Of a DNA stretch of 22,058 nt, positions 1 to 7,700 are shown one piece after another. The position numbers were made by a program, and so were the translations under genes. Location of the stretch: NCBI GenBank assembly GCA_003150175.1, contig QAKZ01000094.1:1-22058 (forward strand), in the 5' to 3' direction. The stretch's first letter is position 1. Every line of letters begins with the position of its first letter. The notes beneath the pieces were generated by a model. It had not been told where the DNA came from, ran no database searches, and was given only the letters and a program-made list of their open reading frames with translations. Origin of the DNA: Coriobacteriia bacterium. GTDB lineage: Bacteria > Actinomycetota > Coriobacteriia > Coriobacteriales > Atopobiaceae.

Positions 1-276
1 TACGCCACCAAGCGCTACCGCTCCAACGTGATGAACTGGGGCATGCTGCCCTTTCAGATGGAGGGCGAGCCCAACTTCGAGGTTGGCGACTACGTGTTCG
101 TGCCCGGCATTCGCGCCGCGCTCGACGGCGAGCTTACGGACATCGCCGCATGGGTCGTTCGCGCCGACGGCTCCGTCGATCAGATCAAGCTCGCGATCGC
201 CGACATGACCCCCGAGGAGCGCGCCATCGTCAAGGCCGGCTGTCTCATCAACTACAACCGTCAGAAGAACGCGTAG
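1..276 (+). CDS. Aconitase-family hydratase, C-terminal fragment (5' end outside window)
   Basis: The reading frame is open from the first base and ends with TAG at 274-276, giving the last 91 residues of a longer protein. The motif NWGMLPF, followed by a GDYVFVPGI segment and an ending KAGCLINYNR, matches the C-terminal swivel domain of aconitase-type hydratases (the leucine/citrate hydro-lyase superfamily), which isomerise citrate or a related hydroxy acid using a [4Fe-4S] cluster. The cluster cysteines and most of the catalytic residues lie in the missing N-terminal part, so substrate cannot be judged. The LINYNR ending is more like the aconitase-family hydratases of anaerobes than the classic AcnA, but that is from memory. 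A terminator hairpin follows 24 bp downstream, so this is probably the last gene of its transcript. Confidence 0.8.
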   Translation, partial: YATKRYRSNVMNWGMLPFQMEGEPNFEVGDYVFVPGIRAALDGELTDIAAWVVRADGSVDQIKLAIADMTPEERAIVKAGCLINYNRQKNA

Positions 277-300
277 CCTCTAACGGTTTCGCACACAAAG

Positions 301-346
301 AAGGGTCCGCGGGAGCCGCCGAAAATAGGCGTGCCCGCGGGTCCTT
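301..346 (+). terminator. Hairpin terminator between convergent genes
   Basis: A 13-bp stem is formed by 301-313 and 334-346 (AAGGGTCCGCGGG with CCCGCGGGTCCTT), allowing two G-U wobbles. The loop can pair further (GCC with GGC). The T-tract is short. It sits between the stop of the hydratase and the stop of the convergent lipoprotein gene, so it may serve both strands. Confidence 0.6.
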
Positions 347-366
347 TAAGCCAAGTCGCGTTGCCG

Positions 367-1017
367 CTACTTGACGAGGCTGCCGCCCCACTCGACCACC
401 GTGAAGCCGACGCGCTCGGGTGCTGTGAGTTCTTGGGCGGGAATATCGATCGGGGAGTCTGCGGGCTTCCACGCCATGAACACGCGAAGCAGCGTGTCGG
501 GCTCCGGATTAATGCGGAGCTGGGCCGCCTGCGTATAGGCGTCTGCCTGGAACGAGATGATGTTGTAGGGATTGTCTTGCATAAGCGGCAACCAGTAGAC
601 GATGAACTCGTTCGCTTCCTTGCGATTTAGCCCCAGCTGCTCGAGCGCACTCTCGAGGAAGGCCGCGGTGTCGCCTCCCGCCACGCAGAAGCCCTTGGAG
701 AAATTGTACGCGGCGTCGTTCTCGCCTTCCCAGTACAGGTAGTTGTACGTCTGCCCGTCTGCGTCCGTGAGCGTTCCGTCGGGCAGCGCGGTGACGTTCC
801 ACTTGCCGTTGTACTCGGGGTACGTGCAGGTCAAGTCTCCCGTATAGTCAAGCTCGACCGAGACGTCCTCCTTCTGTTCCGGGTAGAGATAGATGACCGG
901 CTTCAAATCCGGTTGCTCGGCCTCGCGGGTACACCCGCATGCCGTAAGGAGGCATCCGCAGGCCAATGCCACCAAAAACGCCAGGGCGATGATTCGTGGC
1001 GATGCGTTCTTCTTCAT
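367..1017 (-). CDS. Secreted lipoprotein with KPVIYLYP motif, unknown function
   Basis: This 216-residue protein has a lipoprotein signal peptide: MKK, a hydrophobic stretch at about residues 9-26, and the lipobox LTAC with the lipidated cysteine at residue 27. The mature part is rich in acidic and aromatic residues and begins with a KPVIYLYPEQ segment followed by a LDYTGDLTCTYPEYNG stretch. This opening is widespread in uncharacterised Gram-positive lipoproteins and secreted proteins, where it probably starts a beta-rich domain. No catalytic motif is visible. It most likely sits on the outer face of the cytoplasmic membrane. The gene is monocistronic: its stop faces the hydratase terminator and upstream lies a non-coding region of about 480 bp. 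The reverse complement just ahead of the ATG reads GGGAGGCGGCTCGC, a good Shine-Dalgarno. Confidence 0.75.
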   Translation of the reverse strand: MKKNASPRIIALAFLVALACGCLLTACGCTREAEQPDLKPVIYLYPEQKEDVSVELDYTGDLTCTYPEYNGKWNVTALPDGTLTDADGQTYNYLYWEGENDAAYNFSKGFCVAGGDTAAFLESALEQLGLNRKEANEFIVYWLPLMQDNPYNIISFQADAYTQAAQLRINPEPDTLLRVFMAWKPADSPIDIPAQELTAPERVGFTVVEWGGSLVK

Positions 1018-1153
1018 GCGAGCCGCCTCCCTTGGGACGAATACAGCGGGTGAGTCAATTCTAAGGAGCTTGCGGTAAGGCGGGCATTCGCGAACGTTGC
1101 GGAATCCCGCGAAGGGTATTTAACGACCCACGGGCGCAGATCGTCCGCGCCGT

Positions 1154-1182
1154 TTGAGGTCGCAAACGGGTCAGCTTATATA
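1154..1182 (+). promoter_or_regulatory. Candidate sigma-70 promoter for a small RNA
   Basis: TTGAGG at 1154-1159 and TATATA at 1177-1182 are separated by exactly 17 bp. Each matches 4 of 6 consensus positions. No protein-coding gene follows on this strand, which makes a short non-coding transcript the natural candidate. Confidence 0.3.
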
Positions 1183-1188
1183 AAACAA

Positions 1189-1247
1189 CACGATGTAGGT
1201 ATCCTATTTCGAAAAGCTCGAGTAGCTCAAATAGTTCTAGCTTTTTT
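1189..1247 (+). ncRNA. Candidate small RNA ending in a T-tailed hairpin
   Basis: Starting from the promoter-like element, a transcript would begin near 1189 and meet a hairpin at 1212-1245 (AAAAGCT paired with AGCTTTT, then four more pairs after one mismatch, about 10-nt loop), followed directly by a run of six T's at 1242-1247. The result would be a roughly 60-nt RNA. The evidence is purely sequence geometry. The A-rich arm means the hairpin could also work on the minus strand. Confidence 0.25.
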
Positions 1248-1312
1248 ACCTGCGGAAACGTCAGCGCAAAGTAACCTCTACTCACACATTTTAGAATTGG
1301 ATACCTACTTCG
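1191..1312. repeat. Long-range inverted repeat, 14-bp arms
   Basis: CGATGTAGGTATCC at 1191-1204 is the reverse complement, with one mismatch, of GGATACCTACTTCG at 1299-1312. Similarity weakens but continues inward (ATT and AAA blocks). The arms bracket 94 bp that include the T-tailed hairpin. This could be paired operator sites or the ends of a tiny non-autonomous element. No target-site duplication is visible. Confidence 0.55.
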
Positions 1313-1411
1313 TGACTTTTTCTGCGTGAATGACGTTGTTTAGACCCGTCGGAAGGCGTTGCCCTTCGACTTGGGCTCAGAAATTAAGCTTCGCGTCCGC
1401 GCCGGGGTGCG

Positions 1412-1469
1412 AAAAAAGCCCCGCCCCCGCCGAGGCGCGCTGCTCGCGCGCAAGGCGATGGGGCGGGGC
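1412..1469 (-). terminator. Rho-independent terminator of the SDR gene
   Basis: Read on the minus strand, GCCCCGCCCC (1469-1460) pairs with GGGGCGGGGC (1427-1418) and is followed by TTTTTT (1417-1412). The loop is long and itself GC-rich. It lies about 30 bp beyond the stop of the dehydrogenase. Confidence 0.8.
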
Positions 1470-1498
1470 GTCGCTGTGCGGACGCTAGGCAATGAGCG

Positions 1499-2260
1499 CT
1501 ACGGCATGATGGAGTTGGCGCCGTCGACGATCACGGACTGGCCGGAGTAGTAGCAGGAGTCGGGGCCCGCGAGGAAGGCGACGACGGGAGCGATGTCGCC
1601 CTCGGGGTCGCCGAAGCGGTGCATGGGGTTGAGCATGACCTGCTTCTGGTACTCCTCGGGGAACTTCTCTGCCCATGCCTTGGCGGCGGGGGACTCGGCG
1701 CCGGGGAGCACAACGTTCACGCAGATGCCGTACTGGCCCCACTCCTTGGCCGCGATCTTGGTCAGTCCGCGCAGGGCCTCCTTGTTGGAGCCGTAGGCGA
1801 GCTGGCCGGCGATTCCGAACATGCCGGTGGCGGAGGCGAAGTTGATGATACGGCCCTCGCCTTGCTCCTTCATGTAGGGGAAGGCGGCCTGCATGTAGTT
1901 GAGCGAGCCGATGGTGCCCGACTCCCAGGCGGCGAGCATGTTCTCGTAGGTGGTGTCCTCGACGGGGGCGGAGGGCACGATCGCCTGGCCGTTGTTGACG
2001 ATGACGTCGATGGAGCCGAAGGTATCCACAGCTGCCTTGACGACCTCCTCGACGCGGGCGCGGTCGGCGGAGTCGCAGGTCATGGCCAGGCCCTGGCCGC
2101 CCAGCTCTTCGATCTCGGCGACGGTCTGCTGGATGGGGGCCTCTCGGCGCCCGGTGCACACGACCTTGACGCCGCGCTTGGCAAGGCACAGCGCGATGCC
2201 CTTGCCGATGCCCTGACCAGCGCCGGTGACAACGGCGACCTTCTCGTTGAGCTGCTTCAT
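1499..2260 (-). CDS. Short-chain dehydrogenase/reductase (SDR), classical type
   Basis: This 253-residue protein is a classical NAD(P)-dependent oxidoreductase with a Rossmann fold. The cofactor loop TGAGQGIG is at residues 12-19, an NNG motif at 89-91 stands in place of the usual NNAG, and the catalytic residues are Ser143, Tyr156 and Lys160 in YGSNK. An Arg-Arg pair after the second strand (TGRRE) suggests NADP(H) preference. Substrate is not deducible; relatives include 3-oxoacyl-ACP reductases, sugar alcohol and hydroxysteroid dehydrogenases. I chose the ATG at 2260 because GAGAGGAG lies just ahead of it on the minus strand; the longer in-frame version adds 21 unconserved residues. It is divergent from the amidohydrolase, with 218 bp between them, and has its own terminator. 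Confidence 0.88.
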   Translation of the reverse strand: MKQLNEKVAVVTGAGQGIGKGIALCLAKRGVKVVCTGRREAPIQQTVAEIEELGGQGLAMTCDSADRARVEEVVKAAVDTFGSIDVIVNNGQAIVPSAPVEDTTYENMLAAWESGTIGSLNYMQAAFPYMKEQGEGRIINFASATGMFGIAGQLAYGSNKEALRGLTKIAAKEWGQYGICVNVVLPGAESPAAKAWAEKFPEEYQKQVMLNPMHRFGDPEGDIAPVVAFLAGPDSCYYSGQSVIVDGANSIMP

Positions 2261-2409
2261 GTTGTGCTCCTCTCGTGGTGCCCTGTAAATACACACGGTG
2301 CTAAGTATCCCAGCCGCCCGCACGCGCGTGAATCGTCCCTCGACGAGCGGCGGGGTTTTGCTGGTAAGGGCAACCTGGAGGACGGGTCATCAGCCGCGCG
2401 CCGCGTGCG

Positions 2410-2435
2410 CTTGACTATCATGTAGACAAATTGTC
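2410..2435 (+). promoter_or_regulatory. TTGACT box and GACAAATTGTC palindrome between divergent genes
   Basis: TTGACT at 2410-2415 is a good -35 hexamer and is followed by the perfect dyad GACAA-A-TTGTC at 2425-2435, located where the promoter spacer or -10 region would be. The dyad looks like a repressor operator for the amidohydrolase, 44 bp ahead of its start codon. No strong -10 hexamer is visible. Confidence 0.35.
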
Positions 2436-2478
2436 GATAGGTCCTGGCGCCAGGTCAGCAAACGGGAAGGATAGCCAA

Positions 2479-3795
2479 ATGGCAAAGGCCGCCTTCATCG
2501 CCGCCCCGAACCAAAGGACGGCGTACATCAATGCAAACGTGCTCGACGGAACCGAGGGCATGGAGCCGCTCGAGGGCTATGCGGTCGTCGTTGAGGGACA
2601 GCGCATAGTGGAGGTCGCCCCCACGGCCGAGGCGGACCTCGCCGGCTGCGAGCTCGTCGACCTCAAGGGCGCCTACCTGCTTCCGGGGCTCATCAACATG
2701 CACGTGCACCTCGCGGGCAACGGCAAGCCCCAAAAGAAGCAGCGCGACAACGAGGCGCTGGTCAAGAAGGTCATGGCCAACGGCCTCACGCGTGCGATCG
2801 CGTATCGCCTGGTGGCGGAGTACGCGCGCCTGGAGCTACACAGCGGCGTCACCACCATCCGCACCGTCGGCGGCCTGGGCGACTTCGACACGCGCGTGCG
2901 CGACGCCGGCGCCGCCGGCAAGCTCGACGCTCCGCGCATCCTCGCTGCCAACCAGGGAATCTCGGTGCCCGGCGGCCACATGGCGGGCTCGGTGGCCATC
3001 GCGGCGCACAGCATCTCCGAGGCCTTGGAACAGGTCGACGTCGCCCGCGCACAGGGCGCCGACCTCATCAAGCTCATGATCACCGGAGGTGTGCTCGACG
3101 CCAAGGAGAAGGGCACGCCCGGTGAGCTCAAGATGGACCCTGCCATGGTGCGCGCGGTGTGCGACCGCGCCCACGAGCTCGGCTTTGCCGTTGCGGCCCA
3201 CGTCGAGTCGACCGAGGGCGTGCGCGTCGCGCTCGAGGGCGGCGTCGACTCGATCGAGCACGGCGCCGCGCCGACCGACGATATCATGGGCCTTTTCAAG
3301 AAGAACGGCCCGTTCCTCTGCACCACGATCTCGCCGGCGCTGCCCTACGCGCTCTTCGACCGCTCCGTCTCGTGCGCGAGCGAGGTCGAGCAGTACAACG
3401 GCAACATGGTCTTCGAGGGTATCATCGCCAACTCGAAGGCTGCTCTCGAGCAGGGCGTTCCCGTGGCCCTCGGCAACGACGTCGGCTGCCCTTGGATCAC
3501 CCAGTACGACTTCTGGCGCGAGCTCCGCTACTTCGAAAAGTACGTCGGCGTCTCCCGCTCGTTCGCGCTCCACACGGCGACGCTGCGTAACGCCCGGCTC
3601 GCCGGCATCGGGGACGTGACGGGCTCGATCGAAGTGGGGAAGGACGCCGACATGATCGTCGTCGACGCGAACCCGCTCGACGACCTGCGCGCGCTGCGCA
3701 CTCCCAAGCACGTCATCCACCGCGGCCGCTTCATCGCCAAGCCCAACGTGAAGCGCAACGCCGTGGTCGACCGCGAGCTCGACAAGTTCCTGTAG
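2479..3795 (+). CDS. Metal-dependent amidohydrolase (imidazolonepropionase/prolidase-like)
   Basis: This 438-residue cytoplasmic protein belongs to the amidohydrolase superfamily. It has the TIM-barrel metal-binding set: His75 and His77 in HVHLAG, a likely carboxylated lysine Lys198 in LIKLMITGG, His241 in AAHVES, His261 in SIEHG, and the catalytic Asp334 in GNDVG. A small beta domain built from both termini carries the usual DADMIVVDANPL segment. Related enzymes hydrolyse cyclic amides or Xaa-Pro/Xaa-Arg dipeptides; the substrate here is unknown. I chose ATG 2479 because GGGAAGGA lies just upstream; an earlier TTG start at 2431 would overlap the operator-like palindrome. The gene stands alone, divergent from the SDR. 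No terminator was clear downstream. Confidence 0.85.
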   Translation: MAKAAFIAAPNQRTAYINANVLDGTEGMEPLEGYAVVVEGQRIVEVAPTAEADLAGCELVDLKGAYLLPGLINMHVHLAGNGKPQKKQRDNEALVKKVMANGLTRAIAYRLVAEYARLELHSGVTTIRTVGGLGDFDTRVRDAGAAGKLDAPRILAANQGISVPGGHMAGSVAIAAHSISEALEQVDVARAQGADLIKLMITGGVLDAKEKGTPGELKMDPAMVRAVCDRAHELGFAVAAHVESTEGVRVALEGGVDSIEHGAAPTDDIMGLFKKNGPFLCTTISPALPYALFDRSVSCASEVEQYNGNMVFEGIIANSKAALEQGVPVALGNDVGCPWITQYDFWRELRYFEKYVGVSRSFALHTATLRNARLAGIGDVTGSIEVGKDADMIVVDANPLDDLRALRTPKHVIHRGRFIAKPNVKRNAVVDRELDKFL

Positions 3796-3860
3796 GGGCT
3801 CGAAGCTCGGGAGCTGCGCCGTTTGGCTTTAGTCCCAAAAATGCTGTTTTAGTCAAAAGG

Positions 3861-3903
3861 TTCGCCGGGGACAGAATTCTGTGGAGGTCTGCTCCTTGGC
3901 GAA
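3861..3903. repeat. Nested palindrome around ACAGAATTCTGT
   Basis: A perfect 12-bp palindrome, ACAGAATTCTGT, lies at 3871-3882 and is enclosed by the inverted pair TTCGCC (3861-3866) and GGCGAA (3898-3903). The surrounding 3796-3938 region has no supportable gene. Function unknown; it could be a protein-binding site or a fragment of an old mobile element. Confidence 0.45.
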
Positions 3904-3938
3904 TCTGCCTGTATGCAGGGGGCGAAATCGGGCCGTAA

Positions 3939-4238
3939 ATCGCGGGTTATGGCCTGAAGTGCAGCGACGAAAAGCGAAAGCGATTGAGTTCTGTGAAGCC
4001 AGCGGAAGAAGGACGAGCCGCGCCCAAGCCGACTAAGCCCGAACCCAGCAAGCCCGGCGAAAACGCCCGGGGATTCGCGCAGAAGAAGGCCAGGTCCGAC
4101 GTTCCTGCGACTGGCGGCAGCGCCAACGCCGCTCTTCCCGTTGCCGCAGCCATCGCCGACGTTGCCCTCGTGGGCGCTGTGGCGATTCGCAAGCGTAACG
4201 ACCGCTGGGGAGCGTGGCCCACGCGATCTTCTTCATAG
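3939..4238 (+). pseudogene. Remnant of a sortase-anchored surface protein (C-terminal wall-anchor signal)
   Basis: The frame is open from 3939 (just after a TAA) to the TAG at 4236-4238 but contains no ATG; the only start codons are an internal TTG at 3984 and a GTG at 3993, neither with a good ribosome site. The translation is a Lys/Pro/Glu-rich spacer (PKPTKPEPSKPGE), then VPATGG, then a hydrophobic stretch (ALPVAAAIADVALVGAVA) and the basic cluster RKRNDR. That is the order of an LPXTG-type sorting signal: wall spacer, pentapeptide-like VPATG, membrane helix, positive tail. A sorting signal without a signal peptide or ectodomain cannot work, so this looks like the 3' end of a surface-protein gene whose front was lost. 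The tail runs on about 10 residues further than usual. A good terminator follows 21 bp later. Confidence 0.6.
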
Positions 4239-4259
4239 CATGAGCCAGCACGTGATTCT

Positions 4260-4291
4260 GGGCGGTCCTTTTGGGTCGCCCTTTCTTTATT
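4260..4291 (+). terminator. Rho-independent terminator of the surface-protein remnant
   Basis: GGGCGGTCC (4260-4268) pairs with GGGTCGCCC (4273-4281) through nine pairs, two of them G-U, around a TTTT loop, and is followed by TTTCTTTATT. It marks the 3' end of the former gene. Confidence 0.7.
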
Positions 4292-4717
4292 CCTTTCCGG
4301 GGGTATATCACGGCAATCGCATCTAGACATGACCACAAGATGCGGCTATATGCGTAAATTCAATCTGTCAAATGTGGAGATATTGTTGTAGCTCATTCAG
4401 AGAAATACAAAACCTGAAAGTAAAATAAAGATTCCCTATTATGTGAAAAAGTACCCCCGCTATGAGTAAGAAGGCATGAACCGTCGCAATCCGGCCCTCT
4501 TACCAGCGAGGGGTGCATTGTGTAAATCTCTTTTTGTGTTCAGCTAAGAACAATTTAATCCAAAATCAGATTAAAGCCGTAAGCTAACGGGCTTGTACGA
4601 TTTAAATAATGAATTTATCTCTAACATTTTTAAGCAAATTTTAGCCGAACATGACTCAGTATAGCTGGGCGCAGGCTCGCCCAGCTCGCATTGTCGTCGG
4701 CAAAGAAGGAGCTGAAA
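4292..4717. other. AT-rich leader upstream of the giant adhesin
   Basis: This stretch has no gene I can support and is clearly AT-richer than everything around it (about 4320-4660), which is common upstream of transferred or strongly regulated surface genes. Short A/T runs give several weak -10-like hexamers, for example TATTAT near 4437 and TATAGC near 4660, but none has a convincing -35 partner. A small dyad TAATC/GATTA lies near 4557-4575. The promoter of the adhesin should be here. Confidence 0.4.
4663..4686 (+). promoter_or_regulatory. Leader hairpin just ahead of the adhesin ribosome site
   Basis: AGCTGGGCG (4663-4671) and CGCCCAGCT (4678-4686) form a perfect 9-bp stem with a 6-nt loop, ending about 20 nt before the Shine-Dalgarno AAGGAG of the adhesin. 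No T-tract follows, so it is not an intrinsic terminator in the plus direction. It could stabilise the mRNA leader or bind a regulator. Confidence 0.45.
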
Positions 4718-7700
4718 ATGAAGCGACATACGCATGAACGACCACGAATCGGAGGTGCATTGGAAGCGCCAAGAAAACCTGTCTTGGCGCTGCTGGCAGT
4801 GCTGCTTACCGCACTGTGCGTGACACTGTCCGTTCCCGCCGCGGCGTTCGCGGAAGGGGGGGGGCGACATCGCCAGCAAACCTCCCGTCCACACCAAGAC
4901 CATCACACCCAACAATGATGGCACCTACGACCTCTCGCTCACCGTCACAGGCGACACCGAGCTGTCGGAGACCAAGACGAGCGCGAACGTCATCGTGGTG
5001 CAGGACGTCTCTGGCTCGATGGACAACGACGTCTATACGTATTCGCTCGAGAAGACTGAGAAGTACGACCGGGACGGCACCTACGGCATGGTTGACGGTG
5101 AACCCGTCAAGCTGGAGCGAAACTGGGGCTTTTTTGGCGTGGGCGCCTACAACTATTATCTCGACGCGAACGGCAAAGAGCAGAGGTACACCGGCGATTT
5201 GTACCACAAGGTCGGGAGGGAGACGGGCAAGACACGTCTTGACGTCGCGAAGGAAGCCCTCAACAGCCTCGCCGACCAGTTGATCGCATCGAGCGACAGC
5301 ACCGTCAAGCTGTCGCTCGAGACGTTCTCCGACCGGGGAAACACTCCGAGCCAGTACTACGCCGGTGGCCAGGCGTCCGACTTCAAGGACGCCGTCAATG
5401 GGCTGCGAGCCGATGGAGGCACCAATTGGGTCGACGCCCTTACCAAGGCGAACGCCAAGGCGAATGAGGACCCCAATACTCCGACCTACATCATTTTCCT
5501 TTCTGATGGCGAGCCTACCTATGGTAGGGACCGCTGGGGAACTACCGGCAACGGTACCACCTACAGGGACGAGTACTTCAACAACGCCGTCGACGAGGCC
5601 AACAAGCGTCCGTCCAACGTTGCGGGCCTCTTTACCGTTTATACCGGTTCCGAGGCTTCCGAAAAGATGAACAGCTTCGCGCAGAAGACTACCGGCGGCT
5701 CCGCGTTCGACGGCACGGACTCCGAGAAGCTCAACGCGGCTTTTGCCAACATTATCCAGACCATCACGAAGTCCGCGGGCTACAAGGACGTTAAGATCGT
5801 CGACAAACTTTCCGAGTACGTGACGGGTACCGCCGCTGACGGCGCGATCGACCCCGCGTCGGTGAGCTACCAGAAGAACGGAGAGACCTGGGCCGAGGCG
5901 CCTGCCGCTTCAATCGGTGAGGACGGAACCCTGAGCTGGGACCTCTCGTCCGTCGGTGAGCTCGAGAAGGGCACGACCTACAAGGTGACCTTCAAGGTCA
6001 AGCCGAGCCAGGCGGCATACGATGCTGCCGTCAATAACGGCGAGGCGACCGAGCTTCCCTCCAACGACGGGGTTGGCACCAAGGTCTTCTACAAGACCGT
6101 CCTCAAGGAGACGGGCAAGGACGACCAGGTTTCTGGCGAGAAATCCGACGGCTTCAATGTCCCGACCTTCTTGGCCCCGGTCGACACCGTGACCGTAAAG
6201 AAGGAGTGGGCGAACACCAACGGTGCCGAGCTCCCCGGCTCCGTGACCGTCCAGCTCCAGAAGGACGGCCAGGATTACGGCGACCCGTTCCAGTTGACCG
6301 CCGTGGACGGCTGGACCAAGGAGATCATCGTCCCCGCAGGCGTGGGCCAGATCTCCTGGTCCGTGGTCGAGACCGCCGTCGACGGCTATGACACCTCCTA
6401 TAGTGAGGCGGTTACGGGCACCGGCGTGCTCACCGTGACCAACACCCACAAGACATGGCCCGGCACGCTGAGCGGCGCGGCGAACCTCACCGTGACCAAG
6501 AACCTCACCGGCCGCGACTGGGCCGACGGCGACTCCTTCAAGTTCAAGCTTGAGCAGACCGCGGGCGACGCTTCCGCCGTCACCATGCCCGATTCCACCG
6601 AGCTCACCATCGATTCCAAGACCGCCGACCACAAGGCCGCCTTCGGCGACATCACCTTCTCGGCTGCCGGCGAGTACGAGTTCACCATCACCGAGCTGGG
6701 TCAGAGCCACGACGGCGTGACTTACGACCAGACCAAGAGCGTCGTCAAGGTTAGCGTTGAGGAGAAGGACGGCAAGTTCGTGGCTACCGTCACCGAGGGC
6801 GCGAACCCGACCTTTACCAACACCTACGCGGCGAAGTCCGTCACCCTTACCTCCGGCGTGAGCGTGACCAAGGTGCTCGAGGGCCGCGACTGGAAGGACA
6901 CCGACTCCTTCGAGTTCAGAATCGCGCCGAAGGACAACGCTCCTGCGCCCTCCAAGGGCCTGGCCGCTGAGGCGACCAAGGACGCCCGGACCGCTTCGTT
7001 CGGCGACTTCACCTTTGATAAGGCGGGCACCTACGTCTACGAGGTCTCCGAGGTCAAGGGCTCCATCCGCGGCGTGAGCTACGATGGCCACACGGCTACC
7101 GTCACCATTACCGTGGTCGACAACGGCAAGGGCCAGCTCGTCGCCACCCCCGAGGTGAAGAACGGCACCTTCACGAACACCTACAAGGCCGGCGAGGTCA
7201 CGCTCTCGGGCGACACCGCCATCAAGGGCGAGAAGACCCTGACCGGTCACGACATGACGTCGCCTTTCTCGTTCAAGCTTACGGCCGGCGGCGACTACGG
7301 CGACGCGGTCAAGATCGCCGAGGGCGCCGACACCGCGAGCGTCTCGGGAGCCAAGGACGGGAAGGCCGAGGGCTTCTCGTTCGGCGCCGTGACCTTTACC
7401 AAGGCCGGCACCTATGAGTTCAGCGTGACCGAGCAGGGCCAGAGCCACGACGGCTACACCTATGACGATCACGCGTCCAAGGTGACCGTCATGGTCAAGG
7501 ACTCCGGCAACGGCCAGCTTGCCGCATCCGTCAAGTACGGCGACGGCGACTGCTGCGTCTTCAACAACAAGTACACTGCCGAGTCCGTCACCGTCAACGG
7601 CGCGGATAACTTCGCGTTCAAGAAGGAGCTGACCGGCCGCGCCCTCACGGCCGACGAGTTCAGCTTCACCATCAGCTCCGAGGATGAGGGCGCCCCGCTG

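Larger units (their letters stand above)
1018..1498. other. Non-coding region with inverted repeat, promoter-like and terminator elements
   Basis: This stretch between the lipoprotein start and the dehydrogenase stop is more AT-rich in its middle (about 1170-1340) than the flanking genes. It contains a sigma-70-like promoter, a T-tailed hairpin, a widely spaced inverted repeat and the dehydrogenase terminator, each listed separately. A minus-strand frame at 1061-1285 encodes a leucine/glutamate-rich stretch, but this comes from a 9-bp periodicity (GAGCTACTC-like units) and has no convincing ribosome site, so I do not call it a gene. Confidence 0.5.

Noticed and set aside
1061..1285. A 74-codon minus-strand frame starting LELFELLELFE-like
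   Set aside because: GTG start without ribosome site; the helix-like sequence comes from a 9-bp DNA period in the hairpin region.
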